Below, piece by piece: positions 24,748 to 33,554 of a stretch of DNA of 36,124 nucleotides; within the stretch, counting starts at the first letter, position 1; each line of letters starts with the position of its first letter. The translations under genes were made by a program, and so were the position numbers. The stretch comes from Nitrospirota bacterium (GTDB taxonomy: Bacteria; Nitrospirota; Thermodesulfovibrionia; Thermodesulfovibrionales; JdFR-85): NCBI GenBank assembly GCA_013152485.1, contig JAADGG010000041.1, positions 94,791 through 130,914 on the forward strand, in the 5' to 3' direction. Under the pieces are notes generated by a model, which worked only from the letters and a program-made list of their open reading frames with translations, did not search any database and had not been told where the DNA came from.

Positions 24748-27060
24748 TCAGAAGAAACTGCCGAAAGCAAACTCGATCCTGCCCGGGCTCTCATCATCTC
24801 TCCTGTCAAGGTTGTATCCGTATTCTATCCTAATGGGGCCGATAGGTGAAACCCAGCGGAGCCCCACACCGGTTGTGTACCTCAGATCGCTCCCCAGGGT
24901 CTCCAGCTCATCATATGCCCGTCCAACGTCAAAAAAGACGACCCCCTTGAGTCTGATCTCGTCCAGCAGCGGGACTATATACTCGGCATTCAACAGCAGT
25001 TCCTTGGACCCTCCGATTACTTCACCCTTCTCGTCCCTCGGCCCCCCCTCGCCGAAGTCGAGACCCCTTATGGTGTATATGCCGCCCACGTAGAACCGCT
25101 CATACAGGGGGAGTTTTCTGCCGAAGAGGCCGCTTGCGTACCCGAGCCTCCCCCTGAGAGAGACGGTAGTCTTTCCGAAGGGGAAAAACCACCTCGAGTC
25201 TATAAGGCCCTTTACAAAGTAGTTGTCGCCTCCGAGCCCGGAATAAGTGACGAATACGGAGTTTCTCGAGCCGCTCGACGGATCGAGGTAGTTGTCCCTC
25301 GAGTCCCTGACTACGGCAGGGGTCACACTGCTTGTGGTGTTGGTACCGATCTGTTCCGTTATTATACTGGAGGCATCTTCCGATACGTTGAATATCGTCA
25401 CACGTTCATACTTGTATGCAAGACTCGCACTCCAGAAATCGTTGAACCGCTTGCCGAACCCCACGGACCCGCCCGTTGCCTTCTTGTCGTAGCCGATATA
25501 GTCCCTCTCGGTATTGTAAGCGCTGAGGGTCATGGACACAGGCTTGTCGAGGAACCACGGATCCTTGTAGGAAAGTTCATAGAACGTCGACCTTCCGCCG
25601 AACTCCCCTTTCAGCTTTATGTACCTTCCGGTACCGAACAGGTTGCCCTGGGTAAGGTCCACCATGGCCACAAGCTTGTCAACCGTGCTGTATCCACCCC
25701 CGATACTGAGAAACCCCGTGGCCTTCTCCTTCACCTTTATGTCTATGTCTATCACCTTCTTCTCGACTTCAGGCTTGGGAACGAGCTCAACCGTCTCAAA
25801 GAAGTTCAGGTTGTTAATCCGCTCGTAACTGCGCCTCAGCAGCTTGCTGTTGAATACGTCCCCCTCATCGAGTCTCATCTCCCGCCTTATGACCTTGTCC
25901 TTCGTCTTGGAGTTGCCCGAGATCTCTATCCTTCCGACCCTGAAGATTCCACCCTCGTCGATATTCATGACAACGGAGACCTCGTGAGTCTTCTCGTCGG
26001 GGACGATATCCGGCTCCACTGAAGCAAGTGCATACCCCTTTTCGGAATAGAAATCGGTTATCCTCCTTATGCCTTCCCTGAGCTTCTTCCTGCTGAACAC
26101 ATCACCTGCCCTCAGCGGCATCAGTTCCATCAGGGTCGCATCGTCGTAGGCCTCGTTGCCCTCGAACCTCACCGTCGAGACACTGTACTGGGGTCCCTCG
26201 GAGACCCTCAGGCTGACGATCATCCCGCTCCTGTCCGGGGTGAGTTCTCTTTCGGGGCCCGAGACCACGACATTGAGAAACCCGTTGTCGTAATAGAGGT
26301 TCCGTATCCTCTCTATGTCCGTCTTCATTTCGGATTCCTTGTAGTATCCCGAGGATGTGATGAACGACAGCAGTCCCCAGCTCTTTATCTTCATGACCTT
26401 CTTGATCTCGCGGTCGGACAGCGCACGGTTCCCCTCTATCCTGATCTCTCTTATCTTCACCTTCTTCCCCTCATCGATCAGAAACGTGAGGTACACCTCG
26501 TCGGCAGTAACCTTCCTGACCACGGGCACGATATCGGCAAGGCAGTAGCCCTCGCCCTCGTAAAACGTCTTGAGACGGGAGACATTGTCCTGTATAAGCG
26601 TTGCATCCTCTATCGCACCGGGAGTAATGGTTATCTGTTCCCTGAGCTTGTCATCGTCAAACTCCACGTTGCCCTGGAAGTCCACCTTGACGATCGTGGG
26701 TTTCTCCTTGACCACATATATGATCTTCAGGCCTCCCTCGAACGGTTCGGCCTCGACTCTCACGTCGTCAAAATACCCCATCCTGTATATATTCTTTATG
26801 TCGTTCGATATGTTCTCTCCTGCGAGGGGCTGCCCCACCTTCTGAGAGAGGCGCTTGCGTATCGCGCCCTCGTCCACCCTCTTCAGCCCTTTTATCTCGA
26901 TTCCCTTGACGATGGGACCTTCCTGGGCGGAGAGAGGAGGAGCCGCGAGGAAAAAGATCAGCATGAACAGAGACGATACGACGAGCAAAATCCTTCTTGC
27001 ACCAGGGGAAGGCGATCTCGAGAAAAGCCTCATCAACGACCCTCTCAATGCATCTTCCAT
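24748..27060 (-). CDS. bamA: Outer membrane protein assembly factor BamA
   Basis: Central pore of the machine that inserts beta-barrel proteins into the outer membrane. I chose the ATG at 27060 (770 residues), with AAGGA five bases upstream; another in-frame ATG at 27033 is possible. A hydrophobic signal segment (about 24-41) leads to a cleavage site near PLSA-QEG. Five POTRA-type repeats follow (about 48-400), starting KGIEIKGLKRVDEGAIRKRL and including KIREIRIEGNRALSDREIKK and VGRIEISGNSKTKDKVI. The 16-strand barrel fills the rest, with YTIRGLDFGEGG as the L6 loop (VRGF in E. coli) and a C-terminal aromatic residue (FAFGSFF). It is first in the BAM/lipid A operon. Confidence 0.97.
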   Translation of the reverse strand: MEDALRGSLMRLFSRSPSPGARRILLVVSSLFMLIFFLAAPPLSAQEGPIVKGIEIKGLKRVDEGAIRKRLSQKVGQPLAGENISNDIKNIYRMGYFDDVRVEAEPFEGGLKIIYVVKEKPTIVKVDFQGNVEFDDDKLREQITITPGAIEDATLIQDNVSRLKTFYEGEGYCLADIVPVVRKVTADEVYLTFLIDEGKKVKIREIRIEGNRALSDREIKKVMKIKSWGLLSFITSSGYYKESEMKTDIERIRNLYYDNGFLNVVVSGPERELTPDRSGMIVSLRVSEGPQYSVSTVRFEGNEAYDDATLMELMPLRAGDVFSRKKLREGIRRITDFYSEKGYALASVEPDIVPDEKTHEVSVVMNIDEGGIFRVGRIEISGNSKTKDKVIRREMRLDEGDVFNSKLLRRSYERINNLNFFETVELVPKPEVEKKVIDIDIKVKEKATGFLSIGGGYSTVDKLVAMVDLTQGNLFGTGRYIKLKGEFGGRSTFYELSYKDPWFLDKPVSMTLSAYNTERDYIGYDKKATGGSVGFGKRFNDFWSASLAYKYERVTIFNVSEDASSIITEQIGTNTTSSVTPAVVRDSRDNYLDPSSGSRNSVFVTYSGLGGDNYFVKGLIDSRWFFPFGKTTVSLRGRLGYASGLFGRKLPLYERFYVGGIYTIRGLDFGEGGPRDEKGEVIGGSKELLLNAEYIVPLLDEIRLKGVVFFDVGRAYDELETLGSDLRYTTGVGLRWVSPIGPIRIEYGYNLDRRDDESPGRIEFAFGSFF

Positions 27061-27404
27061 GTCATCCTTTAAGAATCCGTTTATATCCAAACATGTCTCC
27101 AAAAATGAGAATTAGTATACCACCAATCAGTGGACGAGGTAAACCCGAGGTCCTCGGCCCCGGACCGCAAACTCGACACCGTAACGCTTGATATCGTTCC
27201 TGAAACGGGCCCGCGTCGGAAAACTCCGGTATGCCGCCGGAGCGTGTCGCCGTACGGTTCCACCGAACCGGCATGCCCCCGCCTTTCCCGTACGGACTTG
27301 CAATATCAGCCGGACAGTTATTACCATAAATATACACATACACGGCATACGGGGCTGAGTTCGATAGAACCCGTGTGAACATCTCTGTTTGAAAGGAGCT
27401 TCGC
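27061..27404. other. 344-base divergent intergenic region between bamA and the Cys-rich gene
   Basis: Holds the putative bamA promoter near its left end, and little that I can name elsewhere. The octamer palindrome CCGTACGG occurs twice, at 27250-27257 and 27288-27295, with a six-base-pair hairpin (27255-27270, loop CACC) beside the first copy. A TTGCAA hexamer (27298-27303) could be a -35 for the Cys-rich gene, but no well-spaced -10 follows. An AAAGGAG ribosome site lies six bases before 27405. I see no gene or RNA here. Confidence 0.5.
27114..27143 (-). promoter_or_regulatory. Possible promoter of the bamA-skp-lpx cluster
   Basis: Minus strand: TTTACC (27143-27138, four of six), an 18-base spacer and TATACT (27119-27114, five of six). 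The start would be near 27107, about 47 bases upstream of the bamA ATG. No better candidate is visible in the gap. Confidence 0.45.
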
Positions 27405-27926
27405 ATGGCAACGGACTTGACGACGCACTGCGACAGATGCGGAAAGGAAATACGGGTGGTGAAGGAAAGGCAGGAGGGAGACCTCCTCTATCTGGTTCAC
27501 GGGCTCTTTTGCATAAACATACCCGCTTTCTTCTGCGAGAAGGAATGTTTCGAAGAGACCATAAAGGCCGCCAAGGGCTTTGAATACCTCGACAAGGACG
27601 ACAAGGGCAGGCCGGTGGTGGATGTCGACGTCATGATCAACGAGTCCGTGATACTCGACAAGATGTACGACATCGTATATGCCGCCGACAACCCGCTCTT
27701 CCCCACCCTGGTGTTCCAGCGGCTGCTCGAGGTGGACCATGAGAATGTCAGTTTCCTCTACGCAGTCTCTTCCCTGTACGTCGGCCTGCTGGCTGCCGAC
27801 AGGACACCTGCGGAGCTGAAGGCAAAGGTTGCGGAGAGGCTTGAAGAGACGGAAGGAGACCTCAAGAAACTGAGTCCCGAGGGATACAAAAAGATAAGCG
27901 AGCTGAGGAAGCACTACGATGTCTGA
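27405..27926 (+). CDS. Cys-rich (zinc-finger-like) protein of unknown function
   Basis: A 173-residue soluble protein I do not recognise. The N-terminal part looks like a small metal site: C9-x2-C12 (HCDRCGKEI), C36 and C44-x3-C48 (FFCEKECFEE), within the first 50 residues. The rest is a mixed, charged, mainly helical domain (FPTLVFQRLLEVDHENVSFL, then Lys/Glu-rich helices ending HYDV). There is no signal peptide or membrane helix. AAAGGAG six bases upstream supports the ATG. It is divergent from bamA and lies 169 bases upstream of mnmG on the same strand. Zinc binding is inference from Cys spacing. Confidence 0.8.
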   Translation: MATDLTTHCDRCGKEIRVVKERQEGDLLYLVHGLFCINIPAFFCEKECFEETIKAAKGFEYLDKDDKGRPVVDVDVMINESVILDKMYDIVYAADNPLFPTLVFQRLLEVDHENVSFLYAVSSLYVGLLAADRTPAELKAKVAERLEETEGDLKKLSPEGYKKISELRKHYDV

Positions 27927-28095
27927 CACCTCGAGATCCACCATGGTCGATGGAAAGCACCGCTCTGTTACGGCCGTACACTCTTCAGGACGGAAGACCG
28001 GTCCGTCCAGTCTGCATGAAGGCGCCTTCAGTCATGTTCTCTCTCCCCACTCCGGCGGGCACTCCAGGTGATGTTGACTTAGGAGAAGCATCAAC

Positions 28096-29982
28096 GTGAA
28101 CATGTATACCGAGTCGGAATACGACATAATAGTTGTCGGTGGAGGCCATGCGGGGTGTGAAGCAGCCCTTGCCTGCGCTCGGATGGGGCTGTGGACATGC
28201 CTCTTTGCCATGAACCTCGACACGATCGCCCAGATGTCCTGCAACCCGGCGATAGGGGGGCTTGCAAAGGGACACCTCGTGAGGGAGATAGACGCCCTCG
28301 GTGGAGAGATGGCGAGGGTCGCGGACAGGGCCGGCATACAGTTCAGGATACTGAACAGGAGCAAAGGACCGGCGGTCTGGTCACTCAGGGCACAGGCCGA
28401 CAGGGTTCTCTATCGCCTCACGATGCGCGACGTGCTCGAGTCAGAGCCGAAGCTGACGATAAAACAGGCCTCCGTCGAAAGGATCCTCACAAGGGACGGC
28501 CGCGTCACCGGTGTATCGACCTCTCACGGCGCATCCTACGGTGCCAGGGCGGTGGTCATAACGACGGGGACATTCCTGAAGGGACTCATCCACATAGGGC
28601 TGGACAGCCACGCCGCCGGCAGGGCCGGTGAGTTCCCATCCCTGGGCCTATCGGATTCACTGAGAGATCTCGGCCTGAAGCTCGGAAGGCTCAAGACCGG
28701 CACACCGCCGAGGATAGACGCAAGGAGCATAGACTTCTCCATGACCACGGAGCAGCGGGGTGACGACCCGCCGGTGCCGTTCTCCTACAGCACTGAAGCC
28801 ATAACCAATCCTCAACTGCCGTGCTTCATAACGCATACGAACGAGGAGACCCACAGGATAATCCTCGACAATCTCGACCGTTCCCCTCTCTACAGCGGCC
28901 GCATAAAGGGAACCGGCCCCAGATACTGTCCGTCCATAGAGGACAAGGTCGTAAGGTTTTCCGAAAGGCCCGCACATCAGGTATTCCTCGAGCCCGAGGG
29001 GCTCCAGACAAAGGAGTACTATGCAAACGGCATATCCACGAGCCTGCCCTACGATGTACAGGTGAGGCTCGTGAGGAGCATTGCCGGACTCGAGGAGGCC
29101 GAGATCATGAGACCCGGTTACGCCATAGAGTACGACTTCGTGTACCCGACACAGCTCAGACACACGCTTGAGACCAAGTCGACGGAAGGACTATTTCTCG
29201 CCGGCCAGATAAACGGCACATCGGGTTACGAGGAGGCTGCGGCACAGGGCCTGATGGCCGGGATAAACGCTGCTCTCAAGCTCAAGTCCAAAGCCCCCCT
29301 GGTCCTTCAAAGGCACGAGGCATACATAGGGGTGCTGATCGACGACCTCGTCACAAAAGGGACTTCAGAGCCCTACAGGATGTTTACGTCGAGGGCAGAG
29401 TACAGGCTGCTGCTCAGGCACGACAACGCAGACTTCAGGCTGAGTGAAAAGGGCTTCAGCATAGGCCTGCTCGATGAAGAACGGTACGGAAGGTTCCTCA
29501 GGAGAAAGGAGCTGTTAGAGACGGAACTGAAGAGGATAGGCTCCCTGAAGGTGCGTGCCGAGGAGGCGAACCCCCTTCTTGAAGCCCTGAACACAGCCGC
29601 CATTGCGGAGAAAACCCCGTTACTCCAGCTGCTGAAACGCCCCGAGGTCTCATATGATTTCATAAGGAGGCTGTCCCCCCCTCCCTACGAGGTCGACGGG
29701 GAACTGGAAAAACTTATAGAAACAGAGATAAAATATAAGGGGTACATCAAGCGCCAGATGGAGATGGTAGAGAGGATGAAACGCATCGAGGGGCGTACCA
29801 TTCCTCCTGACTTCAGGTTCGACCGGATCTCGGGACTCTCCACTGAAGTCCTGAAGAAGCTCGAAGAGGTCAGGCCCGCAAACGTCGGAGAAGCAAGCCG
29901 TATTCCGGGAGTTACACCCGCTGCAATAGCCCTTGTTATGATAGCCCTTGAGAAGAACAGACGGGAAAAGAGCAGGCAGTAG
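28096..29982 (+). CDS. mnmG: tRNA uridine-5-carboxymethylaminomethyl modification enzyme MnmG (GidA)
   Basis: With MnmE, installs the carboxymethylaminomethyl group at the wobble uridine of some tRNAs, using FAD. The protein has 628 residues. The dinucleotide-binding motif is near the start (DIIVVGGGHAGCEAALA). Family motifs follow: MSCNPAIGGLAKGHLVREID, NRSKGPAVWSLRAQADR, GTFLKGLIHIG, RLKTGTPPRID, GPRYCPSIEDKV, GTSGYEEAAAQGL and TSRAEYRLLLRHDNAD. The C-terminal domain ends with SGLSTEVLKKL and ASRIPGVTPAAIALV. I keep the GTG at 28096, ten bases after AGGAG; an ATG two codons later is the alternative. rsmG, its classic partner, is two genes downstream, separated by the unknown helical gene. 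Confidence 0.97.
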   Translation: MNMYTESEYDIIVVGGGHAGCEAALACARMGLWTCLFAMNLDTIAQMSCNPAIGGLAKGHLVREIDALGGEMARVADRAGIQFRILNRSKGPAVWSLRAQADRVLYRLTMRDVLESEPKLTIKQASVERILTRDGRVTGVSTSHGASYGARAVVITTGTFLKGLIHIGLDSHAAGRAGEFPSLGLSDSLRDLGLKLGRLKTGTPPRIDARSIDFSMTTEQRGDDPPVPFSYSTEAITNPQLPCFITHTNEETHRIILDNLDRSPLYSGRIKGTGPRYCPSIEDKVVRFSERPAHQVFLEPEGLQTKEYYANGISTSLPYDVQVRLVRSIAGLEEAEIMRPGYAIEYDFVYPTQLRHTLETKSTEGLFLAGQINGTSGYEEAAAQGLMAGINAALKLKSKAPLVLQRHEAYIGVLIDDLVTKGTSEPYRMFTSRAEYRLLLRHDNADFRLSEKGFSIGLLDEERYGRFLRRKELLETELKRIGSLKVRAEEANPLLEALNTAAIAEKTPLLQLLKRPEVSYDFIRRLSPPPYEVDGELEKLIETEIKYKGYIKRQMEMVERMKRIEGRTIPPDFRFDRISGLSTEVLKKLEEVRPANVGEASRIPGVTPAAIALVMIALEKNRREKSRQ

Positions 29983-30036
29983 CGAAAGGCTGCCTCAGAT
30001 GAGTATCACTCATGATTGCTGAGTAAAGGAGACCAG

Positions 30037-31563
30037 ATGGCGAGAAAAAATCAGCTTGCCGACCTGAGAAGGCTCATAGCCCTTCCACCAAGGGATATGA
30101 GGCGGCAGGTATCCAGATACATATATGAAGACCCGAACACGGTCCTCAGGCTTCTGTTCAGGTTGATCCGGACGGAAAAGTTCACCCCGCAGAAGAAGGA
30201 CAATATCCTCACGCTCACGAAGTTCATACTCGACAGACACAGTCCCCGGCCCATACCGGAGTGGCTCGTCAACGAACTCAATCAGGTGCTCACGACAGAG
30301 AACATCTCAGACCTCGACAAGGCGATCATACTGTCGGCCTTCGAACCCGAGGATCTCCTGGAAAGTCTCGACGGCTTCGAGGACTTCGTCGAAGAGTTCA
30401 CCGACTTCAGGGACTCCTTCGAGGACTTCATAGTGGATCAGATAAGGTCGAACCCTTCAAAGCTCTACGACATCCACAAGGTGATAATCGAAAAGAGCAA
30501 GCCCGAGGGGCTCCTCGGCATGATAGAGGATCTCGCGGGCTCGGAAGAGCCCGAAGTGCTCTGCTTCCTGGAGCATCTCACCTACCACCACGACACCGAC
30601 GTCTCCCTCTCTGCATTGAGGGCCATAGAGATGGCCGCGACCCAGGACGCAATAAACATCCTCTACAGCATCTCCAGGCTCAACCCCCCGCTCAAGGACG
30701 AGGCAGAGCGGGCATACATCGCCCTGATGCAGGAGCTGCCCCTGCCTCCCGAGGAGATGTCCTTCGTCACGGACATACAGCGTGAAGGGAAGAACAAGTA
30801 TGTCGACCTCTGGGTGAGTCTTATCGACGGCAACGGTTCCATGTCGGCCTTCATAGGCAAGAAGTTCGGACGGAACAACTACTTCTTCGCCTCCATACTC
30901 ATGAAGCTGCGCGTCGGGATCAAGGATACGATCATCATAACCAACCTTACAAAAGAGGGGTATGACGACATAAAGAGGGAGTACTTCTCGGAACTGAGCT
31001 ACTATCCGATCGGAGAGGATTATCTGCTCAAACTGATAAAACACTTCATGAAAAAGGGGTTCAGCAAGGGATTCGCCGTACCTCTCGATACCGTCATCCT
31101 GAAGAACATCCTCGGATGGCGGAACCTGGAACCCGTGGAGTACATGCTGGACGTATCCGACTACGAGCCGCTGAACTACCATCCGAAGGACATGTTCCGG
31201 TTCCCCTTCGAGACATGGTGGATGCACGAGGACAGCATCTACAGGCTGCTGAAGCCCTACAAGGGCAAACAGGCCGATGACATCCCCGAAAGCCTGTTCC
31301 ACAAGATAGCCGAAATCTTCCTCGACTATGCCCGCAGAGAGGCGGTTCCCATGTGTGAGCTATGCTCCGACATCATCCGCAATTCGAAATACAACAGGAG
31401 AACTCGACTGAGACGCCTGTTCTTGACCATCCGCAACGAGATCCTCAACCCTCCCGAAAGCATCTTCCAGTCGACCTTCCTAAACTTCGGAGTAGTTGCG
31501 ACCATCGATCACGTCCTTCACAACCTTGCGCTCGGTGTGGAGACGCCGGAGCAGATAGAGTAA
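30037..31563 (+). CDS. 508-residue alpha-helical protein of unknown function between mnmG and rsmG
   Basis: I do not recognise this protein. I chose the ATG at 30037 because AAAGGAG lies five bases upstream; a TTG seven codons earlier is less likely. It is soluble and almost entirely helical. Residues about 10-100 form basic and hydrophobic helices. Residues about 103-134 form an acidic, Phe-rich stretch with repeated F-x-D-F units (GFEDFVEEFTDFRDSFEDFI). A HEAT-like part (about 140-235, with SALRAIEMAATQDAINILYS) follows. The larger C-terminal half (about 240-508) has a distinct segment YVDLWVSLIDGNGSMSAFIG and a single C-x2-C (MCELCSD) near 440. It starts 54 bases after mnmG and ends six bases before rsmG, so all three are probably cotranscribed. 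The HEAT comparison is tentative. Confidence 0.85.
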   Translation: MARKNQLADLRRLIALPPRDMRRQVSRYIYEDPNTVLRLLFRLIRTEKFTPQKKDNILTLTKFILDRHSPRPIPEWLVNELNQVLTTENISDLDKAIILSAFEPEDLLESLDGFEDFVEEFTDFRDSFEDFIVDQIRSNPSKLYDIHKVIIEKSKPEGLLGMIEDLAGSEEPEVLCFLEHLTYHHDTDVSLSALRAIEMAATQDAINILYSISRLNPPLKDEAERAYIALMQELPLPPEEMSFVTDIQREGKNKYVDLWVSLIDGNGSMSAFIGKKFGRNNYFFASILMKLRVGIKDTIIITNLTKEGYDDIKREYFSELSYYPIGEDYLLKLIKHFMKKGFSKGFAVPLDTVILKNILGWRNLEPVEYMLDVSDYEPLNYHPKDMFRFPFETWWMHEDSIYRLLKPYKGKQADDIPESLFHKIAEIFLDYARREAVPMCELCSDIIRNSKYNRRTRLRRLFLTIRNEILNPPESIFQSTFLNFGVVATIDHVLHNLALGVETPEQIE

Positions 31564-31569
31564 CATCCT

Positions 31570-32235
31570 GTGGCAGGGAAGTTTCCCGACATACTGAGGG
31601 CAGGGCTGGAAGAGCTCGGAATGGAGTCGAGCGGGGATGTCCTTAACAGCTGTTCCTTGTATCACGCTGAACTCAAGCGCTGGTCGAAGGCGTACAACCT
31701 GACCGGCCTGAAGGACGACAGGGAGATGGCGATTCACCTCTTTCTCGACTCCCTGCTCTATCTCAAGGCATTTCCTCCAGGACGGAAAGACCTCCGAGTA
31801 CTCGATGTCGGCAGTGGAGGAGGGTTTCCAGGGGTCGTGCTCAAGATTGCACGGCCTGAGTTGAACGTCTTCCTGCTCGAGCCCTCGTGGAAGAAGGCCG
31901 GCTTCCTCCGGCACATATGCAGGAAACTCCACTTGACCGGCATCAACGTGATACAGTGTACCCTCGAGGAACACGCGAGGAGTTCCGGGGTAAAGCCGTA
32001 CGACGTCATCGTAACGAGGGCACTGTTCAGGACCTACGACTTGATCAGGAAGACAGAGGGGATCATCACAAGGGGAAGCGTTCTGATCCTCGGCAAGGGG
32101 CCGGCATACCGCGAGGAGGTCGAGGAGGCCGAAAAGAGGCTTGGCAGCAGGTACAAGGACCTCAATATCGAAACCATCGCATTACGCCTGCCGCAGGCGG
32201 ACATGGAGAGATACTTCGTAAGGGTCACCCTGTGA
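31570..32235 (+). CDS. rsmG: 16S rRNA (guanine-N7) methyltransferase RsmG (GidB)
   Basis: Methylates G527 (E. coli numbering) of 16S rRNA with S-adenosylmethionine. The protein has 221 residues from the GTG at 31570, which lies six bases after the previous stop and without a clear ribosome site, so translation is probably coupled. The family marks are HAELKRWSKAYNLTGLKDDRE at the start, the binding loop LDVGSGGGFPGVVLKIARP, LLEPSWKKAGFLRHICRKL and VTRALFRTYDLI. It converges with trpB, with a 21-base gap and no clear terminator. Confidence 0.94.
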   Translation: MAGKFPDILRAGLEELGMESSGDVLNSCSLYHAELKRWSKAYNLTGLKDDREMAIHLFLDSLLYLKAFPPGRKDLRVLDVGSGGGFPGVVLKIARPELNVFLLEPSWKKAGFLRHICRKLHLTGINVIQCTLEEHARSSGVKPYDVIVTRALFRTYDLIRKTEGIITRGSVLILGKGPAYREEVEEAEKRLGSRYKDLNIETIALRLPQADMERYFVRVTL

Positions 32236-32256
32236 GCCTGCCGGTCCGCACCGGGG

Positions 32257-33432
32257 TCACCGTTTTATCGCTCCCCTGATCCTTGCAACATGCTCCACGT
32301 CCTTGTCGCCTCTTCCCGAGAGGTTGACTATGATGACCCTGTCCTTAGAGAGTGCAGGGGCGAGCTTTACCACTTCTGCAATTGCGTGTGCAGACTCGAG
32401 GGCCGGAATGATACCCTCTGTCTTCGCGAGCAGCTCGAATGCCTCGAGGGCTTCTTCATCCGTGGCATACGTGTACTCCGCCCTGCCCGCCTCCTTCAGA
32501 AATGCGTGCTCCGGACCGACGGATGCATAGTCCAGGCCGGCAGATACAGAGTGGGTGCCGAGGACGTTGCCGTCCTCATCCTGGAGGAGGTAGCTCTTGC
32601 ACCCCTGGAAGACCCCGACCGAACCTCCTGCAAACCTCGCTGCATGGAGGCCGCTCCCGATCCCCTTGCCCCCGGCTTCAACTCCGATCAGCCTCACATC
32701 ATCCCTCAGAAAGGCATGAAAAAGCCCCATTGCATTGCTGCCGCCTCCCACACAGGCGATCAGGCAGTCGGGCAGCCTGCCCTCGGCCTTCAGAATCTGC
32801 CGCCTTGCCTCCCGCCCAATGACGGACTGGAACATCCTGACCATCGTGGGGTATGGATGCGGACCGAAGACCGTCCCCAGCACATAGTGAGTGGTCCGCA
32901 CATTGGTCGTCCAGTCCCTCAACGCCTCGTTTATTGCATCCTTCAGCGTCCTTGAGCCGAGCGACACCTCTGAAACCTCTGCACCGAGCAGCCTCATCCT
33001 GAATACGTTGAGGGCCTGACGCTCCATGTCTTCCGCCCCCATGTAGATCTCACACTTCAACCCGACAAGTGCAGCACCCGTTGCAGTGGCCACGCCATGC
33101 TGCCCCGCACCTGTCTCGGCAATGAGCCTCTCCTTCCCCATCCTCTTTGCAAGGAGCGCCTGTCCGAGGGCATTGTTGATCTTGTGGGCGCCTGTATGGG
33201 TAAGGTCCTCTCTCTTCAGGTATATCCTCGCACCACCGAGGTGCCGCGTCAGCCTCGACGCAAAGTACAGAGGCGTGGGCCGGCCGACATAGTCACGCAG
33301 AAGACTGCCGAACTCCTCCTTGAACCCCTTCTCTCTCGTCACCGTCCGGACCGCCCTCTCCAGTTCCTCGAGGGCCGGAATGAGGGTCTCGGGGACGAAC
33401 CTCCCGCCATACGGGCCGAAATACCGTTTCAT
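32257..33432 (-). CDS. trpB: Tryptophan synthase beta subunit
   Basis: Condenses indole with serine to tryptophan, normally in complex with TrpA. The protein has 391 residues. The PLP lysine is K84 ([11 protein letters not shown]), the catalytic glutamate is E106 ([10 protein letters not shown]), and [10 protein letters not shown] holds the phosphate. [20 protein letters not shown] is the standard start, and the end GRGDKDV is typical. AGGAG lies six bases before the ATG. A weak minus-strand promoter (TTGTAA, 18 bases, TTAAAT with TGC before it) may lie near 33473-33502. The gene stands alone: trpA and other tryptophan genes are not in the window. It appears to be the common TrpB1 type, though this is by look only. 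Confidence 0.97.
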   Translation of the reverse strand: MKRYFGPYGGRFVPETLIPALEELERAVRTVTREKGFKEEFGSLLRDYVGRPTPLYFASRLTRHLGGARIYLKREDLTHTGAHKINNALGQALLAKRMGKERLIAETGAGQHGVATATGAALVGLKCEIYMGAEDMERQALNVFRMRLLGAEVSEVSLGSRTLKDAINEALRDWTTNVRTTHYVLGTVFGPHPYPTMVRMFQSVIGREARRQILKAEGRLPDCLIACVGGGSNAMGLFHAFLRDDVRLIGVEAGGKGIGSGLHAARFAGGSVGVFQGCKSYLLQDEDGNVLGTHSVSAGLDYASVGPEHAFLKEAGRAEYTYATDEEALEAFELLAKTEGIIPALESAHAIAEVVKLAPALSKDRVIIVNLSGRGDKDVEHVARIRGAIKR

Positions 33433-33485
33433 CCAAAACTCCTATACAAGACGGATTTGTCGTGGATCTTTATTTAAGCATAAAT

Positions 33486-33514
33486 CTGACGTATTTTACA
33501 AAATATGCTATAAT
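33486..33514 (+). promoter_or_regulatory. Extended -10 promoter of the glucosaminidase/deacetylase pair
   Basis: CTGACG (33486-33491, four of six), a 17-base spacer and a perfect TATAAT (33509-33514) preceded by TGC, a full extended -10. Transcription would start near 33521, about 34 bases before the GTG at 33555, with GGAGG at 33538-33542 on the transcript. It lies in the trpB divergent gap. Confidence 0.75.
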
Positions 33515-33554
33515 TTAATGTAAAGCCGTACTTCAACGGAGGTATTCGAAGAGA

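Noticed and set aside
32236-32256. Small hairpin between rsmG and trpB as a bidirectional terminator.
   Set aside because: The stem is only five base pairs and no T run follows within the gap.
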